Positions 55,408 through 64,000 of a DNA stretch of 64,000 nucleotides are shown in pieces. Numbering within the stretch: position 1 is the stretch's first letter; every line of letters begins with the position of its first letter. The stretch lies in contig JABYQR010000071.1 of the NCBI GenBank assembly GCA_022592445.1, positions 86,569 through 150,568 on the forward strand. Direction: 5' to 3'. Position numbers and translations under genes: made by a program. The notes under the pieces were generated by a model, which saw only the letters and a list, made by a program, of their open reading frames with translations, did no database searches and was not told the origin of the DNA. The DNA is from Cytidiella melzeri. Lineage: Eukaryota; Basidiomycota; Agaricomycetes; Polyporales; Irpicaceae.

Positions 55408-56048
55408 GTCAGTGCATGTATGCCACCCTCGGTCATTGTATCAGTAGTCTTCTGCTGCTATTTCACAGTGACTTTGAGCACAGAAGCTGTTGAAAAGAAG
55501 ACTGTATGCATCGAGGCGACCAATTGAATGAAATGGAGGGCAGGTGATAGGAGACGCTGCGTGGGTGGCCGAAGAGTCTCCGCGCCCTGCATCTTCCATC
55601 GTTAGGATGCTGATCAAGCTTCTGCCCTTCGCCGTCCACACCACGCCTCAGTGTCGATGCTGGAGATCGTCGTAAGCGAAGACTTTACTGCAGCTTTGGG
55701 TTGATCCCTTTTAAACCCTCGTTGAAACGTGTACGACTGTACGACTGAGGGTAAGCACCTTGCACTCACTCATAAGTACCATGAGAATTCAGGTCTTGTT
55801 GGATTCATGTCTGGTGGGCATCTGTGCGATAACGTCGATGGGATAAGTACAATCTCGAGCTTCTTTCTGCTCCTCATGGCCAAGGCAGAACTCAAACAGA
55901 CCATGCGACTCCAGGCGGCCATCTCATCATTCAGACAGCTCCAGATTGTATATTATCGTGGCTCCTACTTCGACTTGCCACACCAGCTGCAGCCCCGCTG
56001 CTCTGTCCTCCACGACACCCACCGTAGGTATACCAGCGACTGCCCAAG
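55408..56048. other. intergenic
   Basis: 3' flank of the tRNA ligase and promoter of the UNC93-like gene; no other feature seen. Confidence 0.4.
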
Positions 56049-57719
56049 ATGAAGCTCCCTGCCTTCTACGTGTGAGTCTTCAAATGCACAAGTCTCATCA
56101 GTATCTCTACTGAACTGAGTTTCGCAGGACTCCTACGACGCAGGTCATACTCGTCGGCATCACCTGGTGCGCTCATCCCTATCGCTTGTATGAATTGTTG
56201 AACACTGAGGCATAAATAGTTTCGCGACAACAGGGATGTATAGCGCAGTCTCCAATCTCGGCGCTGGAGGTACACAGGACATCTCCCTCTCTGACACTAC
56301 GAACGGTATATTGTACGGCTTCTTTGCCGTGACCGGTCTTATCTCAGGCGGCATCAACAACGGTGAGCATTTCCGTCGTCTTGATCTTTGGTATCCTCTA
56401 ACTTTCATATTGCTAGTATTGGGAGGCAAGTTCACGCTCTTCATTGGTACCCTCGGTTACGCTCTGTACTTTGGCGCTTTATGGTGGTAAGTCTACCTTC
56501 AGTCGTTGCAATCTTTGCGTCCTCCTCATCTACGTCGTCTAGTCTTCAAGCCCAAGGCACACGTTGGTTCCTCATCTTCTCCGGTGCCGTTCTTGGCTTT
56601 ACCGCCGCCCTCCTCTGGTCCGCTCAAGGCGCAATCATGATGTCCTACCCACTCGAAAAAGACAAAGGCAAAGCCTTTGGCATATTCTGGGCTATCTTCC
56701 AGTTCGGCTCGTTCATCGGCGCCGTCATCGCCCTCGCCATCAACATCCGCTCAGGCACTCTCAGCGCCGTCAGCACCTCGACCTACATTGCCTTTCTCGT
56801 CATCATCATTTTCGGCATTTTTTCTTCCCTCCTTGTCCTCCCTCCTAACCGTGTCATCCGCTCAGACGGGACACTGGTGAAGCTCCAGGCACGCACGGGC
56901 GTGAAGGAAGAATTCGTGAGCATGGTCCGTCTGCTCAAAGACTGGCGCATGATTGCCCTGCTCCCCATGTTCTTTGCCTCCAATTACTTTTACGCCTACC
57001 AAGCCTCCGTCAATGCCACCGTCTTCGACGGTCCTACTCGCGCCGTCAATGCCACGCTCGAAGGCGCAGGGGCCATCATCGGCGCACTCATGATCGGCTA
57101 CGGCGTGCTCGACGCCAACTACATGGCCCGCCGCACCCGTGGATACGTCGGCCTCGGAGTCGTGACCGTAATCGTTATCATCGTTTGGGCCGTCGGGCTC
57201 TCTTGGCAGGTGACTTTCGATCGGGACTACCTTGCGAAACATGACAACAAGCCGATCAACTACCACGACAAGGGCTTCGCAGGCAAGGGCGCGTTGTTCT
57301 TTTTCTACTACTTTGGAGACGCGTGTTACCAGGCTTTGGCGTATTGGATCATGTCCGCGTTGACGAACGATCCGTTCAAGCTGGCGAGGTACGCGGGGTT
57401 GTACAAGGCTGTGCAGAGTGCGGGTGGTGCGGGGTCGTTTGGGATGGACGCGGTGCTAACGCCGTTGTTGAACGAACATTTGGCGAGCTGGATTATGATG
57501 TTGGTGTCGTTCCCCCTCGCGTTTTTGGTGATCAGGTCGATCAAGGAGACGAATTATGAGGACGAGCAGATGGTGTACGTGGATGAGGTTTTGAAGAGGG
57601 AGGTGTTGGCGGGGCATGATGTTGAGCGGGTGCAGAGGGAGAGGGAGGGACTTGATTTGGAAAATGGAGAGAAGGTGGCTGTGGATGAGAAGGGAGGGAG
57701 CCTGGAGGAGAGTGCGTAG
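56049..57719 (+). CDS. UNC93-like major facilitator membrane protein
   Basis: Five exons (56049-56071, 56128-56166, 56220-56362, 56417-56486, 56543-57719) give 483 aa with about 11-12 hydrophobic segments. The N-terminal UNC93 signature is VGITCFATTGMYSAVSNLGAGG, and GILYGFFAVTGLISGGINN follows. Other membrane segments include WFLIFSGAVLGFTAALLW (then SAQGAIMMSYP), IFWAIFQFGSFIGAVIALAI, YIAFLVIIIFGIFSSLLVLP, YVGLGVVTVIVIIVWAVGLSW and SWIMMLVSFPLAFLVIRSI. The C-terminal 60 residues are cytosolic and acidic. Fungal UNC93-like proteins are uncharacterised carriers or regulators; the substrate is unknown. The splice choice for exon 2/3 was set by restoring the GMYSAVSNLG block. Confidence 0.88.
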
Positions 57720-58110
57720 AGTAGAGTACTTTGTACATGTAGGGTTTTCATTGTTTTGTGTGTTCCGCGACGATTTTAATGACGAATACAGAGTTCGATT
57801 GCCTTTCCTAATGTTTGGCTCAAAATATACACGCATTTCCCAGTGTTTCACGTTTATCCAAAGTTCCACGTAACAAACGCGTGACGTCACGTATTTTCCC
57901 GTCACGATTTCGTCCTCTTCGCCATCGTGGGTACAATGACAAACACAACTGACTACCATAGCAGGCCCACGCTCTCTGTCACAGCGCTCTCCGTTTCCTC
58001 TCCATCCTCCTGTCAGAGCTGCATAGCTCAGTGCCTTTTAGACGACACCGCCAAGTTGGTAGGAAGTGAACGAGGGCTCAGGGCCTGTCAGGGTTTGAAC
58101 CTCACTCTAA
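57720..58110. other. intergenic up to the gypsy insertion
   Basis: 3' flank of the UNC93-like gene. The last 5 bp (TCTAA) are the presumed target duplication of the gypsy element. Confidence 0.4.
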
Positions 58111-58409
58111 TGTAACCCTGGCCATAGGGTCACAACGAGTACAGTTACCTGTTACGGACGATTACATAAAGTCTCTTCTTTCATTTTCTCACATTCCTAT
58201 TCGTCACCGCCGAGCCTCTGACATTCATATAAAGACCCCTCCTTCAACGTCGACGGACTTCATTCCTTTTGTCCCGACGTTGAAGGTACGCTCACTTAGT
58301 TTGCATTATTACCTGCTCATTGATTCCTTTTGTCCCGACGTTGAAGTCTAAACAATATATCTCGTGCTAGTTTCTGTTTCCGGTGTTTTCCCGCTGCCGC
58401 GGGTTTCCA
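58111..58409 (+). repeat. 5' LTR of the Ty3/gypsy element (299 bp)
   Basis: It starts TGTAACCCTGGCC and ends GCGGGTTTCCA, colinear with the solo LTR at 11942-12252 but with several substitutions and small indels. It contains a TATA-like CATATAAAG near 58226. The same 11-bp inverted repeat (58241-58251 and 58276-58286) is present, followed by a second TTTGTCCCGACGTTGAAG block. Confidence 0.92.
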
Positions 58410-58714
58410 CTTTTTTTGAAACTTCACACGAAATAGCAGCCGCCGTCCACTGTTCGCCGCTTACTGTCCGCCGTCTATCGCCGCCGTCCTCCAGTCCCTG
58501 TCCTTGAATCTGTCCTTCGCTCAGTCTGGCTACAACACGTTCGACATCGCGAAGGACGAAAGAAACCTTCAGTTTCCTACCATTCGCAGACTGTGTCCTC
58601 CCGGAAACGTCCTCTGACACGACGACGCCTCCCAATATAGACCCCCCGTCAGACCCCCTCGACGACTCGGACTACGTTATCATCGCAGCCCAATCCAGTT
58701 CGGCTAAACAATTA

Positions 58715-61700
58715 TTGTTTCCAGACCCAACCAGTCTTGTCGCGGACCTCGCCCTCGCATCTTCTTCTTCTCCTCCTCCTCCTACCCGCGCACCTCCCAC
58801 TACACCTTCTCACACCAGATCACTCACACCGTCGCCGCCATCGCCACCAGCATTGTCTGACGGCTCGGACACAGAAGACAACGATCATTACATCACGTAC
58901 AACCCGTCACACGCAATGCAGTCAGAAAAGGTTCAGATCGCCACCGTCATCAACAATACCACGAACAAAACCCCTCCCGTGCTCATGACGGGTACGGTCA
59001 CGCCGGAGATCTGGCTCCAATTCCAAATTCTGTGCGGTTTCTTTTTCGACGCCAAGAACACGGATGACGACAAGAAAGTCACGGCCATTGGTCCCTCGTT
59101 CGCAGACCCACTCATCGCCACTTGGTACTTCAGCAACAAGAAGCGCTTGCAGTCAATGACTTTCGAGGACTTCTCCATAGAGTTCCGCGCCCGCTGGTTC
59201 AAACGCAATTGGTCCGACAAAATAAAGGTCCAAATCAAGCAAACCTTCATGGCGGATGTAGACAACTTTGACAACTGGGTGGAGAATCTCGAGCGCACGA
59301 ACACGCTGCTCACCGATACCGCTGAGTTCATGAAAGACGATGAACTCCGTTCGCATCTCACCACGCACGTTTGTCAGAAACTCCGTGACTATTGTTCAAC
59401 AGAAGGAAAAGCCTTGGCGACGTACGAGCTCTTAAAGGACGGTCTATCGATTGAAGACGAGAAAAGGCGCGCTTTCCTCCGTGACTTGGCTGTTGCCACC
59501 CGTCGCTACGCCTCTTCCTCTGTGACGAACAACACCAAACCTTCCCTATTGTCTAGGACCTCTGACGCTAAACCGCCGCTCGCTACTCGCTTCTCTGAAC
59601 GCCGTTCTGAAAATCCTGGAGCTGGAAACCAACGAATCAGGCTACCAAAATTGACGGACGCCGAACGCACCTACCTGTCTCTGAACAAAGGGTGTTTTAA
59701 ATGCCGCCGAATCAATGTCAACCACTTCCGCTCGGACTGCACCAACGACTTCCCTGATGCGAAATCCTACGTGCCGCTTGTACCATCCGACTGGCAACCG
59801 CCGGTCACCACCTCTGTTCCTGCGCAACCTGCTTCTAACTCTCGCACTCGGGTGGCGACGGTGAACGATCTCTCAGATGACGACGAAGTTTTGCCTGTCG
59901 CCGCATTCAACTACAACTCGTCGCCCCCTGCACGCTGCTATTCTGTCCTCAGCGCTGGTGACACCACCGACGACGAGAGCGAGTACGTCCCTCCATTGAC
60001 TTGTCGCCACGTTTACTGGGACGCTCTTGTCCACTCTCCTTCCACGCTCGCTGCTCCTACTCGGATGCTGATAGATTCCGGTTCTCCTGCTATCCTAGTT
60101 GATGACGCTCTTGTCACCAAGCTTGGTCTACGCCGCCGGCCTTTGCCTCAACCAAAATCATTTGGAGCGGCGTGGGGTGGTGAATCGCAAATGGCAAAAG
60201 AATGGGTTAAATTCAAAGTCTCAAACTCGCAACGCTCGTGGTCCTCTCGTACTTGTAAAGCCATCATCGTCAAAGGCTTATTCGTTCCTGTAATTCTTGG
60301 TCTCCCATTTTATTCCGCAAATCGCTGTTCAATCGATCCTGTTCGCTCCACCATCATACGCCAGTCTGACGGTTTTGATGTGATTAACGCACCTGCTCCT
60401 GGCTTGCCTGCGGAACGTGATCATCGCTCCCCTCGCGAACGCCGCATACACCAACAACGTGCCGCGGCCTTGTTACACGAATCGTCAACAATGCGAGACA
60501 ATCTTTTGCGAAACGCTCACTGTGACACCCTGCATGAATTACTACTTGAGACTAGGCGTACGCCGCCCATCCTTTCCAACGTACAAGAGGAGAATAGCCA
60601 CATTGTGAACGCCATACAACGACACATCGACGACCTCTCCTGCATAGCGACATTGCAACGCGAGAACAACCAAATGCGTACTCGCTTCGCTGATCTGTTT
60701 CCAGACGATATCCCTCACATCTCAGACTTGCCTAACGACGTGTATCATCGCTTCCGTCTGAAAGACCCCGACGCGGTCATCGCACGCAGACAATACGAAT
60801 GTCCCAAGAAGTATCGCGAGGCATGGCGAACTCTGCTAAATCAGCACCTACACGCAGGGCGTATACGCCCATCTTCCAGTCCTTACTCCTCACCGGCTTT
60901 TCTTATACCAAAGAGTGACCCCACTGCGCTACCTCGCTGGGTGAACAACTATCGAGCCCTCAATGCGAACACCGTTCCCGACGTGCACCCTTTACCTAAA
61001 ATCAGCGAAATATTATCTGACTGCGCTAAGGGCAAATTTTGGGCTAAAATCGACATGACGAACTCTTTCTTCCAAACCCTTGTGCACCCTGACGACATTC
61101 CCTATACCGCAGTTACCACACTGTTCGGTTTGTACGAGTGGACAGTAATGCCACAGGGATGTTGCAACGCTCCGGCGACACATCAACGTCGTATGTTCTC
61201 TGCGCTGCGCGACTTCATTGGGACCATATGCCACGTCTATCTGGACGACATCATCATTTGGTCTCAGACCCTCGAAGAACATCGCAAGAATGTTGAGACT
61301 ATTCTCACCGCACTTCGAAAGCACTGCCTCTATTGTTCTCCGAAAAAGACGGACCTGTTCTGCATTGAACTGGACTTCCTCGGGCACCACATCTCTCGTC
61401 GTGGTGTCGAAGCGGATCCTAAAAAGACCGCGAAAGTTCTTTCATGGCCTACACCGGGCTCAACAAAGGACGTATTATCTTTCCTGGGTCTTGTGCGCTA
61501 TATCGCCAACTTCCTGCCGGCTCTCGCGACGCACACTCATGTCCTGAATACCTTGACGACCGCGGAGGCGGAAAAGAACTTCACTTGGACGGATGAACAC
61601 CAACGCGCATTCCAAGCCATCAAAGAGCTTGTTGTTTCTCGCGAATGTCTAACAGTTATCGATCATCAGAACATGGGGCAGAATAAGATTTTCGTATCCA

Positions 61701-63343
61701 CCGACGCTTCCGATTTCTGCTCGGGTGCTGTTCTTTCTTACGGCAAAAGCTTACACTCCGCACGTCCTGTCGCCTTCGAGAGTCAATCATTCAAATCCGC
61801 GGAACTCAACTATCCTGTGCACGAGAAGGAGCTGCTGGCGATCATCAGAGCACTCAAGAAATGGCGCGTGGACCTCCTGGGCGTACCATTTGAGATTTAC
61901 ACGGATCACAAGACTTTAGAGAATTTTGACAGTCAAGTCAATCTCTCGCGCCGTCAGTGCCGTTGGCAGGAGTTCCTGAGCCAATACGACTACCGCATCA
62001 TCTACATTGCTGGGAAGGATAACTCGCCCGCGGACTCCATGTCTCGCCACCCTGATACTGTGACCCACGCGAAGCTTCATCAACATTCAACTTGTGGTGC
62101 TGTGAACCATTTTAACATTGCTGCAGACGCCGCATGGACGCAGGACATACTGGCTGGCTACGGGGAAGACAGTTGGACATTGCGAGTAATCGACGGGATG
62201 TGGGACGCTAACGCGAAATCCTCAGTAAATGAATCCCTGCGCTCCAAATCTTCGATACATGCCCTTCGCGAAGGCCTACTTGACGGCCGTAGTGCTGGTG
62301 GGTTCGCCGTCCGTGGCCAATTCCTTTTTGTGGCCGATCGCCTCGTAATTCCTCGCATGCGTCACCTCCGAGAACGCCTTTTCCGCTTGTCGCACGACTC
62401 CCTGGGACACTACGGTAGCGATAAGTCCTACGCCGCCCTTCGCTCCTGCTATTACTGGCCAAACATGCGTAAAGAGATCGAAACGCTCTACGTACCAGCG
62501 TGCGAACAATGCCAACGCAACAAATCATTGACACGTAAACCTGTTGGTCCGCTACACCCGCTTCCTGTGCCAGACGGCAGATGCGAGAGCGTCGCTATCG
62601 ATTTCATTGGCCCATTACCAGACGACGACGGTTTCAACTCCATTGTCACCATGACGTGCCGCCTCAACTCGGAGTTGCGCATAATTCACTCCAACACCGA
62701 CATCGACGCAGAACAATTTGCACTGTTGTTCTTCCACCACTGGTACTGCGAAAACGGCCTGCCTGCAAACATAGTGTCAGATCGCGACAAGCTATTCATG
62801 TCGCGCTTTTGGAAGGCTCTCACAAAATTAACGGGTGTCGACCTGAAGATGTCTACATCTTATCACCCCGAAACGGATGGTGCGAGCGAGCGTTCAAACA
62901 AGACCATCGTCCAAGCATTGCGCTTCCACGTCGAACGTAACCAGAAGGGCTGGGTGAGAGCGCTCCCTGCCGTGCGTTTCAATTACATGAATACCATCAA
63001 CGCCTCCACCGGGTTCTCCCCTTTCCAACTCCGTCACGGTCGTTCCCCACGCATCATTCCGCCACTATGTGACGCTTCCGCAAAATCTGTTTCCAAAGCA
63101 ATAGGCGACGAAGCCCTTGACGCACAGAAACTAATCAGACGATTGGACACGGACGTCATGGAAGCCCAAGACAATCTATTGCTCGCGAAGTCGAACCAGG
63201 CTTTTCACGCTAACAAGCATCGCGAACCAGAAATAGTATACCGTGTTGGAGACAAAGTATTACTCTCCACATTCCATCGCCGCCGAGACTACATGCGCCG
63301 TGGAGACAACCGCGTGGCAAAGTTTATGGTTCGTTTTGACGGT

Positions 63344-63345
<2 letters not shown>
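58715..63345 (+). pseudogene. gypsy Gag-Pol polyprotein, disrupted after the integrase
   Basis: A single open frame of about 1540 codons. Positions below count from 58715, although the first ATG in this frame is at 58916. Gag capsid sequence covers about 70-270. A CCHC knuckle CFKCRRINVNHFRSDC lies near 326, the aspartic protease MLIDSGSPAIL near 452, and the reverse transcriptase has AKIDMTNSFFQ, MPQGCCNAPATHQ and YLDDIIIW (near 842). RNase H has VSTDASDFCSGAVL and YTDHKTLENF. Integrase has the HHCC finger HDSLGHYGSDKSY...CEQCQRN, then AIDFIGPLP, VSDRDKLFMSRFW and SYHPETDGASERSNKT as the DDE triad. It ends KFMVRFDGP, the start of the post-integrase GPY-type motif, directly followed by 34 T. 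No stop or frameshift is seen before the interruption, so the damage is the insertion alone. Confidence 0.93.

Positions 63346-63379
<34 letters not shown>
63346..63379 (-). repeat. poly(A) tail of the antisense LINE
   Basis: A run of 34 T on the plus strand is the 3' poly(A) tract of a minus-strand retroposon. It marks the exact insertion point in the gypsy element. Confidence 0.85.
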
Positions 63380-63380
<1 letters not shown>

Positions 63381-63540
63381 GAAGAGTGTTGCGCCGGGGC
63401 GCTGGCGGCAGGCAATCAACAAAGTCGACTCCACATTCCGCCCACTATTGAGCAAGAGGATTTTCACCTCATTCTTCCAAAGGGAGAAAATGCTTTTACG
63501 CACAGAGTGTGGGACTCGACACACCCCGCTTCACCTTATA

Positions 63541-64000
63541 TCAGGTGTGTTGTAACGGGGGGCCCATACCCACTAAAAACCCAGTATTAATCCAGTCTGT
63601 TGGGAGGTTGTGCTCGTTTCGCAGTGTGCCACTCCAGGTGCGTAGGACTAGTGTTTTGTTTAAGGCTTTTTTACCATATTTCTTACGTGTCATTTCTCGG
63701 TCAAGGAGGATGCGGGAATTCATCGCAGCGAGCCAGCGTCTATCAATTTCCGGTATAGAGTGCTCGGGGTGTTGTAAGTGTTGTCGGTCTATGCGTCGCT
63801 TGCATCTCATTCTCCAGATCAGGTGAGCCGACTCTGTTATCATAATGCGGTAAAGACGTGATGCGCCGTGTAGGCGTTTTTTGTCAGGTGTCCGAAGGTC
63901 TATGAGGGCAGCTCCTAATATGTTTCCGAGTCGGGTGCCAGGCCAAGGTAAATTTGGTACTTTCTTCAACCATACCCGCTGACATAGCTGCCAAATTCGT
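63541..64000 (-). CDS. LINE ORF2 C-terminal part (partial)
   Basis: The frame is open from the window end to the stop at 63541, about 150 residues. It contains WLKKVPNLPWP, LYRIMITESAHLIWRMRCKR, RRWLAAMNSRILLDREM and YGKKALNKTLVLRTWSGTL. This is the conserved tail that follows RNase H in basidiomycete LINE polyproteins. No lesion is visible in this part. It is a different copy from the LINE at 0.4-4.9 kb, which lacks this region. Confidence 0.82.
   Translation of the reverse strand, partial: RIWQLCQRVWLKKVPNLPWPGTRLGNILGAALIDLRTPDKKRLHGASRLYRIMITESAHLIWRMRCKRRIDRQHLQHPEHSIPEIDRRWLAAMNSRILLDREMTRKKYGKKALNKTLVLRTWSGTLRNEHNLPTDWINTGFLVGMGPPLQHT

Larger units (their letters stand above)
58111..63345 (+). 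mobile_element. Ty3/gypsy retrotransposon, interrupted by a LINE
   Basis: Order in the window: 5' LTR, about 300 bp leader, then a gag-pol reading frame through the integrase. The frame breaks at 63346, where an antisense LINE poly(A) tail begins. The rest of pol and the 3' LTR must lie beyond the window, on the far side of the LINE. The long open frame indicates a young element. Confidence 0.93.
63346..64000 (-). mobile_element. 3' end of a second LINE inserted in the gypsy element
   Basis: It reads from the window end on the minus strand through the C-terminus of a LINE ORF2, then about 160 bp of 3' UTR, then a poly(A) tract. The 5' part is outside the window. The long tail and open reading frame suggest a recent insertion. 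Confidence 0.88.

Noticed and set aside
56049..56240. Retained reading through WCAHPYRL in the UNC93-like gene
   Set aside because: Splicing at 56167-56219 instead restores the conserved GITCFATTGMYSAVSNLG segment.
58060..58110. tRNA-like B box (GGGTTTGAACC) before the gypsy LTR
   Set aside because: I could not find a matching A box, anticodon arm or acceptor stem around it.
1..64000. CRISPR arrays, operons, ribosome binding sites or riboswitches
   Set aside because: The window is eukaryotic nuclear DNA with spliced genes; no regularly spaced repeat array is seen.

Overview
The window is nuclear DNA of a filamentous basidiomycete, most likely an agaricomycete. Every host gene is split by many 45-80 nt introns, genes sit 200-800 bp apart on both strands, and the families include CHS7, a basidiomycete-type ATG14, a fungal trifunctional tRNA ligase, Zn2Cys6 factors and UNC93-like carriers. 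The mobile elements are also of fungal type. Gene models were built by hand from splice signals, reading phase and conserved motifs. Where exons are listed, their lengths sum to whole codons.

Layout. 1-7 kb is a transposon pile: a decayed LINE (minus strand), the 3' end of a Ty1/copia element with its LTR, a dead Tc1-like element and a solo LTR with an 8-bp target duplication. 7-17 kb is a duplicated, rearranged zone. A 47-residue secreted-peptide gene is present as an inverted pair. One copy looks intact. The other has lost its ATG and carries a Ty3/gypsy solo LTR inside its intron. Between them lies an ATG14-like gene. Next come two tandem O-methyltransferases, one intact with 10 exons and one truncated with a nonsense codon, both flanked by shared repeats. 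17-58 kb is a conserved housekeeping block: TMEM242-like, EXO70, ATG18, an E(z)/EZH2-like SET protein, ATG101, CCT3, the SPP2/GPKOW splicing factor, an F-box protein, allantoinase, Yippee-like, VPS29, MDM35, a Zn2Cys6 factor, a Roadblock dynein light chain, CHS7, a second F-box protein, tRNA ligase and an UNC93-like carrier. 58-64 kb is a Ty3/gypsy element with 5' LTR and nearly full polyprotein. It is cut just after the integrase by a second LINE lying antisense, whose poly(A) tail appears as 34 T.

How genes relate. Three autophagy genes (ATG14, ATG18, ATG101) lie within about 18 kb, with trafficking genes (EXO70, VPS29, CHS7) in the same block. Several pairs are divergent with starts 180-520 bp apart (TMEM242/EXO70, ATG18/EZH2, SPP2/F-box, allantoinase/Yippee, VPS29/MDM35), so shared promoters are likely. 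The least ordinary locus is the small secreted-peptide pair near 7.0-7.3 and 11.8-12.4 kb, whose precursor has an exon boundary between the leader/pro part and a short two-cysteine C-terminus.
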